Source of the DNA: Paracoccaceae bacterium
Lineage (GTDB): Bacteria > Pseudomonadota > Alphaproteobacteria > Rhodobacterales > Rhodobacteraceae
Assembly (NCBI GenBank): GCA_011525185.1
Contig: WTIQ01000353.1
Coordinates: forward strand, 1-5,447
Length of the DNA: 5,447 nt
Direction: 5' to 3'
Shown: piece after piece, positions 1 to 5,447 of the stretch
Layout of the letters: each line of letters opens with the position of its first letter
Position numbering within the stretch: the stretch's first letter is position 1
Notes under the pieces: generated by a model
What the model was told of the DNA's origin: nothing
The model's database searches: none
The model's input: only the letters and a program-made list of their open reading frames with translations
Position numbers and translations under genes: made by a program

Positions 1-1112
1 CGCCAAAGGTCGCCGCCCAAGCTTTTATGCCATTTGCTCACCAGTGCATCCGTTTCAAGCGTCACGGAATTGACCACAAGTCGCACCCCTTGCTCACAAA
101 GCTTGCTCACAGTCTGCAACAGTTCTTCGCTCAAACCGCCACCAATAAAGACGGCATTGGGGTGCGCGAGATTGGATAGACACTCAGGCGCACGTCCTTC
201 GATGGTCTGCAATCGATCCATGCCCAGGCGATCTGCATTTCGGGTTATACGTTCTAAGCGCGTACTATGCTGTTCGATGGCGATGGCTTTGCATCGGGGG
301 TGGGCGCGGAGCCATTCGATGGCAATGGAGCCAGACCCACTACCAATATCCCACAAGAGTTCCCCCGCCTTGGGGGCAAGCGTGGAGAGGGTGATTGCGC
401 GGATGCGTCGCTTGGTAATTTGACCGTCATGCTCAAAGGCATCGTCTGCCAAACCACTGATAAAGGGCAGGGCGCCTTCACCTTCGGCTTCAATGCCTAG
501 AATGACGGGATGCATGACATCCTCTAGGTCATATGCAGAGGCACGACATTTTCGTATTCGCTGAGATGCACCGCCTAAGGCTTCTAGGATCGTGCACCTG
601 CTGTCACCAAATCCGTTTTCCAAAAGAAAGAGCATTGCGTCTTTGACATGCGCCCCGTCTCTCAACGTAACAAATAAGCGTTCCTTTGTGCTAAGGTGAG
701 AGCGGAGGCGCGACAAGGGTGCGGCGTGAAGCCCTAAGCATGTGGTCTCTTCCAAGGGCCAGCCCAGTTCTGACGCGGCGCGTGAAAAGACCGACACGCC
801 TACAATGCTATGCCATTCGTGACGTTCGATGTGGCGAGTGATTGTACGCCCCGCACCATACCAAAACGGATCACCAGAAACCAACATCACGCAGGCTTCT
901 CCACGGTGTTGCAGCAGTTCAGGAATGCCATCTGCAAAGGGGATAGGCCACACCCTGATCCTTTTGTCATCAGGATTTTCAAGCAGATCGATGAGACGCT
1001 TTGCGCCATAAATCTTTTTTGCCGTCTTTATCGAATTTAAACTTGCAGGTGAGAGGCCATCTGCGCCATCTTCGCCCATGCCGATAAATGTTAACCAAGG
1101 CTTTTTAGACAT
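1..1112 (-). CDS. cobL: Precorrin-6B C5,15-methyltransferase (decarboxylating) CobL, 3' end cut by the window
   Basis: CobL uses S-adenosylmethionine to methylate C5 and C15 of precorrin-6B and removes the C12 acetate carboxyl, giving precorrin-8X in the cytoplasm. I translated the minus strand by hand from the ATG at 1112 and found 370 codons open to the left edge, with no stop or frameshift. The N-terminal half is a tetrapyrrole methylase (CbiE-like), with WLTFIGMGEDG at residues 6-16 and SGDPFWYGAG around residues 79-88. The C-terminal half is a CbiT-like Rossmann methyltransferase, with motif I DIGSGSGS at residues 255-262 followed by IAIEWLR, and VFIGGG later. The fused CbiE-CbiT layout is the CobL form. 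From recall, family members have about 400-413 residues, so some 30-40 C-terminal residues lie outside. The start is set by the family N-terminus and by an AAGAGG Shine-Dalgarno 9 bases upstream, which lies inside cobK. The start codon overlaps that of divergent cobK by two bases. Identification is firm. Confidence 0.95.
   Translation of the reverse strand, partial: MSKKPWLTFIGMGEDGADGLSPASLNSIKTAKKIYGAKRLIDLLENPDDKRIRVWPIPFADGIPELLQHRGEACVMLVSGDPFWYGAGRTITRHIERHEWHSIVGVSVFSRAASELGWPLEETTCLGLHAAPLSRLRSHLSTKERLFVTLRDGAHVKDAMLFLLENGFGDSRCTILEALGGASQRIRKCRASAYDLEDVMHPVILGIEAEGEGALPFISGLADDAFEHDGQITKRRIRAITLSTLAPKAGELLWDIGSGSGSIAIEWLRAHPRCKAIAIEQHSTRLERITRNADRLGMDRLQTIEGRAPECLSNLAHPNAVFIGGGLSEELLQTVSKLCEQGVRLVVNSVTLETDALVSKWHKSLGGDLW
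1097..1100 (+). promoter_or_regulatory. Weak ribosome binding site of cobK
   Basis: AAGG stands 10 bases before the ATG at 1111 and lies inside codons 4-6 of cobL on the opposite strand. The match is short, but it favours the start at 1111 over the in-frame ATG at 1078. Confidence 0.45.
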
Positions 1113-1113
1113 G
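1110..1113. other. Overlapping divergent start codons of cobK and cobL (CATG)
   Basis: The palindrome CATG holds the cobK ATG on the plus strand (1111-1113) and the cobL ATG on the minus strand (1112-1110). The two genes share two base pairs and have no intergenic region. Both starts are supported independently by family N-termini and by a purine-rich site at suitable spacing on each strand. Each 5' leader must therefore be antisense to the other gene. Confidence 0.85.
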
Positions 1114-1869
1114 CGCAGAAACCTCTTGATATTGGCGGGAACCAGTGAAGCGACCCGCTTGGCGCAGGTTGTGAGTGAGGCAGGAATTCCTGCGACGCTG
1201 TCTTATGCGGGCCGCGTTGAGCGCACGAAAGCGCAACCCTTGCCCAAACGCATTGGGGGTTTTGGCGGTGTTGCTGGTCTGATTGAGTATCTGCGCGAGG
1301 CAGAGGTGAGCCATGTCATCGATGCCACGCATCCTTTTGCGGCGCAAATGAGCCGGAATGCCGTAGACGCTTGCGCCGCTGCTGGTATCCCGCTGGTCGC
1401 GCTGACGCGATCTCCTTGGATCAAACGAGCGGGTGATCTTTGGACTTCGGTGCACAGTATTGATGCGGCTGTCTCTGCTTTGCCGATGAGTGTGCGCAGT
1501 GTTCTCTTGGCAATTGGACGGATGCACTTGAACTCCTTCGCAGAGCGCCCCCAACATCACTATATCTTGCGTCTCGTTGATCCGCCCGCCTCTGACATTT
1601 TCTTGCCCTCCTATCAAGCAATTGTCTCGCGGGGGCCGTTTACGCTGGAGGGCGACCGCCAGTTGATGCAAGAGCATGCAATCGATTTCGTTGTCTCCAA
1701 AAATGCAGGCGGTGCGAGTTCTCGCAGTAAAATTGATGCTGCGCGTGATCTTGGATTGCCCGTTATCATGATCGAGCGACCCATTGTGAATCGAGAACGC
1801 TTGGAATTTGAGCGCGTTGAAGATGTTATGCAATGGCTGTTTCATGCCAGCACTGACCTTGGGGTGTAA
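1111..1869 (+). CDS. cobK: Precorrin-6A reductase CobK
   Basis: CobK is the NADPH-dependent reductase that converts precorrin-6A to precorrin-6B (dihydroprecorrin-6A), the substrate of CobL. The 252-residue protein shows the family's features: an N-terminal nucleotide-binding start LLILAGTSEA at residues 5-14, GRVERT at 34-39, the signature DATHPFAA at 71-78, LLAIGR at 132-137, SRGPF at 173-177, SKNAGG at 196-201 and IERP at 221-224. Length is normal for CobK/CbiJ. An in-frame ATG at 1078 would add 11 residues. I reject it because homologues begin just before the nucleotide-binding strand and because AAGG stands 10 bases before the ATG at 1111. It is the only plus-strand gene: it diverges from cobL, sharing two bases at the starts, and converges on cobJ with a 28-base overlap of the 3' ends. 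Its promoter must therefore lie within cobL or be supplied otherwise; none is evident. Identification is firm. Confidence 0.95.
   Translation: MRRNLLILAGTSEATRLAQVVSEAGIPATLSYAGRVERTKAQPLPKRIGGFGGVAGLIEYLREAEVSHVIDATHPFAAQMSRNAVDACAAAGIPLVALTRSPWIKRAGDLWTSVHSIDAAVSALPMSVRSVLLAIGRMHLNSFAERPQHHYILRLVDPPASDIFLPSYQAIVSRGPFTLEGDRQLMQEHAIDFVVSKNAGGASSRSKIDAARDLGLPVIMIERPIVNRERLEFERVEDVMQWLFHASTDLGV
1122..1127 (-). promoter_or_regulatory. Ribosome binding site of cobL
   Basis: The minus strand reads AAGAGG here, 9 bases before the cobL ATG at 1112. It lies inside codons 4-6 of cobK on the opposite strand. It supports 1112 as the cobL start over the internal ATG at 1079. Confidence 0.7.
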
Positions 1870-2597
1870 ACGAAGGGTCGTCCAGACGCACGTTCGATAA
1901 GGCGGGTTTGCGATGAACCCACTAGCACGACGGTGCGCATATCGGCCATGTCGCTTCGTGCATCGGGGAGTGCTACGATCTTGAGCTCTTCTTGAGGGGT
2001 GCTGACAGCGCGCGCAAAAATGAGGGGTCGGCGATCTTGGCAAGTCTCTTTCAAGATCTGCAAGACACGCTCAAAGCCCGTGGGTCGCGATTTTGAGCGT
2101 GGATTATAAAACCCCATCGCAAAATCAGCCTCAACCGAAAGCCTTATTCTTTTTTCAATTAAATCAGAGGGTTTTAAGTTGTCGCTCAAGTTGATTGCGC
2201 AAAAATCATGGCCCAAAGGGGCACCCGCTCTGGCCGAGGCTGCAAGCATCGCGGTGATGCCGGGTAAAACGTCAATATCGAGATTTGCCCAAGTGTCGGG
2301 ATGCTCTTCAACCGCTTCAAAGACCGCAGAGGCCATCGCAAAGACCCCCGGATCGCCTGAGGACACAACTGCAACCCGTTGGCCTTGGCTGGCAAGGGTG
2401 AGCGCCAGACGGGCACGTTCAAGCTCAACACGGTTGTCACTGGCATGCAATGTAAGCCCATCGCGCGGTACAATCCTTTTTACATAGGGAATATAGCCAA
2501 TGACATCTGTGGCCTCTGCCAAGACATCTTGCGCCTCTGGCGTGACAAGACCATCGCTTCCTGGTCCAAGGCCTACGATTTTAACCCATCCCGTCAT
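1842..2597 (-). CDS. cobJ: Precorrin-3B C17-methyltransferase CobJ
   Basis: CobJ methylates C17 of precorrin-3B with S-adenosylmethionine and drives the ring contraction that yields precorrin-4. The 251-residue protein is a single tetrapyrrole methylase domain of normal family length. Visible motifs are IVGLGPGS at residues 7-14, IGYIPYVKR at 33-41, VVSSGDPGVFAMAS at 77-90 (the GDP motif of the SAM pocket), LPGITAM at 111-117, the CobJ/CbiH-type segment INLSDNLKP at 135-143, FYNPRS at 163-168, VVLVGSS at 223-229 and YTPR at 244-247. The start is the ATG at 2597, which overlaps the cobI stop as ATGA. A strong purine-rich Shine-Dalgarno, GGAGAGGG, stands 9 bases upstream. The last 28 bases overlap the 3' end of cobK on the other strand, so no terminator can lie between the two genes. 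CbiH of the anaerobic pathway is the related alternative; the neighbouring cobG favours the aerobic CobJ. Confidence 0.95.
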   Translation of the reverse strand: MTGWVKIVGLGPGSDGLVTPEAQDVLAEATDVIGYIPYVKRIVPRDGLTLHASDNRVELERARLALTLASQGQRVAVVSSGDPGVFAMASAVFEAVEEHPDTWANLDIDVLPGITAMLAASARAGAPLGHDFCAINLSDNLKPSDLIEKRIRLSVEADFAMGFYNPRSKSRPTGFERVLQILKETCQDRRPLIFARAVSTPQEELKIVALPDARSDMADMRTVVLVGSSQTRLIERASGRPFVYTPRSVLA

Positions 2598-3325
2598 GGA
2601 CGACGTCCCTCTCCATGCACCACAATAATAGAGAAATACGGCTTGCGGCCCTCAGACACGTCACTGAGTTTTAAAATCCTTTGCCCTTCCATAGAGGCAA
2701 ATTCGACCATCCAAGCGCGCTCGTATTTCCCAGCGTCTTTGAGTGCTTGACAGATTTTATCAAAATTACCGCCTATTTTCATAACGACCAGAGCATCTGT
2801 CGCTTTTATATGTCTGCATAAGTCTTCTTCAGGCAATGTCCCTGCCAAGACGGTTAAGACGTCATCCCCCCATGTGATCGGTTGCCCCGTGGCTGTCCAA
2901 GCTGCTGACATGCCCGTTATTGCGGGAATAACTTCTATTGGTTGGCTGTCCTTTAGCCTTTCATAAAGATGCATAAAGGAACCATAAAAAAATGGATCTC
3001 CTTCGCAGAGAATACCCACCTCATGCCCTTGATTGGACAGAGCACGCAAATGCGCGGCGCTCTCGTTATAAAAGGCCGCAAGGCTTTCTCGATAGGGGGC
3101 GCTGTCTGGTGGCAACTCTGTTGTGATCGGATATTCCATTGCAAATTCGCTGACGCTCTTTTTCATGAACGCAGCCGCAATTGAGCGGGCATGGCCCTTT
3201 GCGCCGCGTTTGCGGAAATAGGCAAGATGATCCACGCGCTCAAGGACACGCCGCGCCTTGACGCTCATAAGGTCGGGATCTCCGGGACCAAGGCCGATGC
3301 CATATATGATACCCTGAGCCGTCAT
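2594..3325 (-). CDS. cobI: Precorrin-2 C20-methyltransferase CobI
   Basis: CobI transfers a methyl group from S-adenosylmethionine to C20 of precorrin-2, making precorrin-3A for CobG. The 243-residue protein has the tetrapyrrole methylase motifs GIGLGPGDPDL at residues 9-19, CEGDPFFYGSF at 107-117, PAITGMSAAW at 134-143, VVMKIGG at 180-186 and PYFSIIVVHG at 229-238. Length matches CobI (about 240 residues). The reading frame is open for another 91 codons upstream, but that extension reads through cobH in the wrong frame and is arginine- and cysteine-rich, so it is a shadow. The ATG at 3325 gives the expected family N-terminus and overlaps the cobH stop as ATGA. Only a weak GAAGAA purine run precedes it, so translation may depend on coupling to cobH. 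Downstream it overlaps cobJ, again by ATGA. CbiL, which takes the cobalt-containing substrate, is the anaerobic homologue; the cluster supports CobI. Confidence 0.95.
   Translation of the reverse strand: MTAQGIIYGIGLGPGDPDLMSVKARRVLERVDHLAYFRKRGAKGHARSIAAAFMKKSVSEFAMEYPITTELPPDSAPYRESLAAFYNESAAHLRALSNQGHEVGILCEGDPFFYGSFMHLYERLKDSQPIEVIPAITGMSAAWTATGQPITWGDDVLTVLAGTLPEEDLCRHIKATDALVVMKIGGNFDKICQALKDAGKYERAWMVEFASMEGQRILKLSDVSEGRKPYFSIIVVHGEGRRP
2607..2614 (-). promoter_or_regulatory. Strong ribosome binding site of cobJ
   Basis: The minus strand reads GGAGAGGG, 9 bases before the cobJ ATG at 2597 and within the last codons of cobI. It is the best Shine-Dalgarno in the window. It suggests cobJ can be initiated independently as well as by coupling through the ATGA overlap. 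Confidence 0.7.
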
Positions 3326-3963
3326 CTTGCGTGAATTTCTTCGCGGTGCGCAATCGCATTGACCGCAGCGACTGTAATGGCGCTTCCGCCCAAGCGACCT
3401 TTGACAATAACACAAGGAGCAGGTTGATCCGCCCACAAGGCGTCTTTGCTCTCCACGGCTCCAACAAATCCTACAGGACAGCCAATGATTGCCGCTGGAC
3501 GGGGGCAGTCTGCGTCTTCGAGCATATTGAGCAGATGGAACAAAGCTGTTGGCGCATTGCCAATTGCGACAACCGCCCCTTGCAGATGGGGGCGCCATAG
3601 TTCAAGCGCGGCTGCGGAACGGGTTGTCCCCATGTCTTTTGCCAACTGGTGAATGCCCTCGGCGTGAAGCGTGCAAATGACTTCATTTTCACGGGGAAGT
3701 CGGGCCCGCGTGATACCCTCTGAGACCATCCGCGCATCACATAAGATGGGCGCGCCTGCCTCTAGGGCGTTTTGGGCTCTATGGACGAAGTTATCCGAAA
3801 AATGAATGAATTGCGCCAAGTCTACCATGCCAGCGGCATGGATCATCCGCACGGCGACGCGCTCTTCTTCCACGGCGAAGCGGGCCAAATCGCTTTCCGC
3901 GCGGATAATGCGAAAGGATTGTTCGTAAATCGCCGCGCCATATGTTTCATAGTTGTAAGGCAT
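3322..3963 (-). CDS. cobH: Precorrin-8X methylmutase CobH
   Basis: CobH isomerises precorrin-8X to hydrogenobyrinic acid by moving the C11 methyl group to C12, the last step in building the corrin ring. The 213-residue protein has normal length for the CbiC/CobH family. It begins with Y-x-x-Y/G-x-A-I-Y-E-x-S-F (residues 4-17) followed by IIRAESDLARF (19-29). The RMIHAAGM segment at 39-46 contains His42, which by position corresponds to the catalytic histidine known in this family (His43 in the Pseudomonas denitrificans protein, from recall). Further family blocks are CDARMV at 75-80, IGNAPTALFHLL at 134-145, GCPVGFVGAVESK at 161-173 and KGRLGGSAI at 188-196. The start codon overlaps the cobG stop as TGATG. 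A modest GGTGA lies 10 bases upstream, within cobG. The stop overlaps the cobI start as ATGA. All expected key residues are present, so it should be active. Confidence 0.96.
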   Translation of the reverse strand: MPYNYETYGAAIYEQSFRIIRAESDLARFAVEEERVAVRMIHAAGMVDLAQFIHFSDNFVHRAQNALEAGAPILCDARMVSEGITRARLPRENEVICTLHAEGIHQLAKDMGTTRSAAALELWRPHLQGAVVAIGNAPTALFHLLNMLEDADCPRPAAIIGCPVGFVGAVESKDALWADQPAPCVIVKGRLGGSAITVAAVNAIAHREEIHAR

Positions 3964-5099
3964 CAGGATGAATTCACCATGTTTTCAATGGCCTCCAGAG
4001 TGATATTGTTTTGACTGGGCTGATCCCAAGCTGTCCCTCCTTTGACAAGGGAAAAATGGTTTCCCTCACACAAAAACGTCTGGGTTGCCGCCCGAGGAAA
4101 GGCGCAGCCCTTTGTGCAACCTGAGATATGTACCGTCTCGCCCGCTTGAGGCCTGAGCCGCTCTGCGATCTCTCGTGTCTTCCCGTTAGCGCTTGCACAG
4201 TTCGGGGCGCCGACACAGGCAAATACCCGCGTTCGTGGATTATCTTGGGCCAAAATAAATGCAGAAGCATGTGCAATATCATGACTGTCGATTATAAGGC
4301 TGCGCCAAGGTGTGAGCCGCACCTGTGTTGCCGATGAGGAGGAAAGCGCGTCATGGAGGTCTGTTGCTTTGATCCGCCCAAGCGGCACTCCGATGACCTG
4401 CCAGTCCTTGTGCACTCCCAATTCCATTGGCTGATTTTCACCGCTCACAGGATCTCGCGTGAATTTTTCAGGCAAGGATTTTGCCCCAAGAAGTGTGCGC
4501 ATGCGGCGATGCTCGCTTGTGTGATGCTCTGCAAACCAGTGGGTCAATTGGTGGCAGGTTTTGATCATATCATCTTCGTTGACGCGCAGACCTAAGGGAC
4601 TGCTATCTGCATAAACAAGGAAACTTCCGCTCTCATGCTTCTCAACTCGTATATCGGCGGGCACCTCTTTCAAGCGGGAAATGGCACCCGTATCCAAGGC
4701 AAAGCCGAATTTTGAGGGCAAGTCGGGCAGTTCTGCGAGGGATGCTTTAAACGCCTCTGCGAGGCGCTGCGTCACATCTCCTTGGCTCCAGTCAGGTGCG
4801 ACACAGAGGTTACTGCCTGTTTTGGCTTCAAGAGCCTCATCAATGAGTTCCAGATCTGCCAAGTTCCCAAGAAGCTGGTCAAAGTCATGCTCTGCAATCC
4901 CGCGCAGTTGAAGATTGCCCCTATTGGTTAATTCAAGTTCCTCAGACGCGAAGCGTTCTGAAAGCTCGCAAAGCTTCAGCACTTGCTCACGGCTCAGTTC
5001 TCCCAGCCAAGGGCGCAGACGCAGGATCAGACCATCTTCTGCTTGCATTGGCCTTAGGGCACTGGGGCACCATCCTTTGATGTTGGAACGCGCCTCCAT
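3963..5099 (-). CDS. cobG: Precorrin-3B synthase (monooxygenase) CobG
   Basis: CobG uses O2 to hydroxylate precorrin-3A at C20 and form the ring A gamma-lactone, giving precorrin-3B. It is the step that marks the aerobic pathway. It belongs to the nitrite/sulfite reductase superfamily. The 378-residue protein shows KGWCPSALRPM at residues 8-18 and the ferredoxin-like half-domain motif ELTNRGNLQLRG at 56-67. Near the C-terminus is the [4Fe-4S] ligand set: CVGAPNC (Cys295, Cys301) and SGCTKGC (Cys328, Cys332), the CX5C...CX3C pattern of sulfite reductases. The frame is open 16 codons further up, to 5147. I chose 5099 because the family starts close to the GWCP block, because the ATG overlaps the cobN stop as TGATG, and because GGAG lies 8 bases upstream. 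The protein is shorter than the P. denitrificans CobG (about 459 residues by recall), but all cluster cysteines are present. The stop overlaps the cobH start. A generic sulfite reductase is unlikely in this context. Confidence 0.94.
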   Translation of the reverse strand: MEARSNIKGWCPSALRPMQAEDGLILRLRPWLGELSREQVLKLCELSERFASEELELTNRGNLQLRGIAEHDFDQLLGNLADLELIDEALEAKTGSNLCVAPDWSQGDVTQRLAEAFKASLAELPDLPSKFGFALDTGAISRLKEVPADIRVEKHESGSFLVYADSSPLGLRVNEDDMIKTCHQLTHWFAEHHTSEHRRMRTLLGAKSLPEKFTRDPVSGENQPMELGVHKDWQVIGVPLGRIKATDLHDALSSSSATQVRLTPWRSLIIDSHDIAHASAFILAQDNPRTRVFACVGAPNCASANGKTREIAERLRPQAGETVHISGCTKGCAFPRAATQTFLCEGNHFSLVKGGTAWDQPSQNNITLEAIENMVNSS

Positions 5100-5447
5100 C
5101 ACAAGCGCTCCAAAACCGCAAGGGTGGAGTTGCGGCGCGAAGTCCAAAGACCGGCCTCCAAGAGCGCTTGGAAATTCGCTTTCATCGCATCATATGCCTC
5201 TGGGTTTTCGCTCTTTAAAAAGCTGACTGTTTCAGGATCACCTAAAGTTGCGTCAAAATATCCTTCGAAGTGATGAGCGCCTACGACGCCAGCGAGATTG
5301 GCAAACCCTGCCATGTGATCCAAGGTCGCTGCGATCTCGGCCGCGCCTCTGAAGCCGTGACGCTTCATGCCAGCGATCCAATTGGGATTAATCGCGCGTG
5401 ATTGCACAACACGTGCTACTTCTTCTGCGAGGCCGCGTGCCTTGGGC
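5099..5447 (-). CDS. cobN: Cobaltochelatase large subunit CobN, C-terminal end only
   Basis: CobN is the large, tetrapyrrole-binding subunit of the ATP-dependent cobaltochelatase. With CobS and CobT it inserts cobalt into hydrogenobyrinic acid a,c-diamide. Only the last 115 residues are in the window; the frame stays open to the right edge, and the full protein normally exceeds 1,000 residues. The visible part matches the conserved CobN C-terminus: ARGLAEEVARVVQSRAINP, then W-I-A-G-M-K-R-H-G-F-R-G-A, then AATLDHMAGFANLAGVV, the segment HHFEGYFDATL, and a closing GLWTSRRNS. An apparent GTG start at 5407 is just an internal codon. The TGA stop overlaps the cobG ATG by one base. The magnesium chelatase subunit BchH/ChlH shares the superfamily, but the position next to cobG and the ending support CobN. 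Whether the rest of the gene is intact cannot be seen. Confidence 0.93.
   Translation of the reverse strand, partial: PKARGLAEEVARVVQSRAINPNWIAGMKRHGFRGAAEIAATLDHMAGFANLAGVVGAHHFEGYFDATLGDPETVSFLKSENPEAYDAMKANFQALLEAGLWTSRRNSTLAVLERL
5108..5111 (-). promoter_or_regulatory. Ribosome binding site of cobG
   Basis: The minus strand reads GGAG, 8 bases before the ATG at 5099 and inside the 3' end of cobN. It supports the shorter cobG start that overlaps the cobN stop. Confidence 0.6.

Noticed and set aside
34..500. Plus-strand and other-frame open frames of 77-129 codons at the left edge.
   Set aside because: They lie over the CbiT-like half of cobL, which I could translate without a stop from 1112 to the edge. 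The alternative products show no domain.
1015..1043. A possible plus-strand promoter for cobK (T-run followed 17 bases later by TAAACT).
   Set aside because: The -35 match is poor and the -10 match is only partial. Such AT-rich matches arise by chance, so I do not call it.
1078..1110. A longer cobK starting at the ATG at 1078.
   Set aside because: The added residues precede the nucleotide-binding strand where homologues begin, and they would overlap cobL by 35 bases. The ATG at 1111 has an AAGG at suitable spacing.
1105..2043. A 312-codon minus-strand open frame antisense to the whole of cobK and running into cobJ.
   Set aside because: Its translation is rich in Arg, Cys, His and Ser with no recognisable domain, and it overlaps two well-identified genes (cobK antisense, cobJ in another frame). 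It is best explained as a codon-phase shadow.
3326..3598. A 91-codon N-terminal extension of cobI in the same frame.
   Set aside because: It overlaps cobH out of frame, is low in family similarity and rich in Arg and Cys, and the family N-terminus starts exactly at the ATG at 3325 that overlaps the cobH stop.
5100..5147. A longer cobG starting at 5147.
   Set aside because: It would add 16 residues overlapping cobN out of frame. The ATG at 5099 has a GGAG site, overlaps the cobN stop and gives the expected start close to the GWCP motif.

Overview
The window is a fragment of an aerobic (oxygen-dependent) cobalamin biosynthesis cluster. It is almost entirely coding: seven genes lie end to end with no non-coding gap larger than a few bases, so there is no gene-free stretch to describe. 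Moderate base composition, the gene set (CobN with a CobG monooxygenase and CobI/J/K/L in the aerobic form) and the tight cobN-cobG-cobH-cobI-cobJ order suggest an alphaproteobacterium. A Rhodobacteraceae/Roseobacter-type marine bacterium is my best guess, inferred from recall of such clusters and not from any search.

Layout, read from the right edge on the minus strand: the C-terminal end of cobN (5447 to 5099, its start lies outside the window), cobG (5099 to 3963), cobH (3963 to 3322), cobI (3325 to 2594) and cobJ (2597 to 1842). All four junctions are overlapping stop/start codons, TGATG twice and ATGA twice, so these five genes look like one translationally coupled operon. cobK follows on the plus strand (1111 to 1869). 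It converges on cobJ with a 28-base overlap of the 3' ends, and it diverges from cobL, which resumes the minus strand at 1112 and runs off the left edge. The cobK and cobL start codons overlap inside a single CATG palindrome.

Together the genes cover most of the conversion of precorrin-2 to the corrin ring. CobI methylates C20 to give precorrin-3A, CobG oxidises that to precorrin-3B, and CobJ methylates C17 with ring contraction to give precorrin-4. CobM and CobF, which would act next, are not in the window. CobK reduces precorrin-6A, CobL methylates C5 and C15 and decarboxylates the ring C acetate, and CobH moves the C11 methyl to C12 to give hydrogenobyrinic acid. After a,c-diamidation elsewhere, CobN with CobS and CobT inserts cobalt.

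I found no mobile element, RNA gene, CRISPR array, riboswitch or clear terminator. All genes look intact apart from the two cut by the window edges. The most unusual structure is the arrangement of the inverted cobK gene. I see no evidence for a new biological system here.
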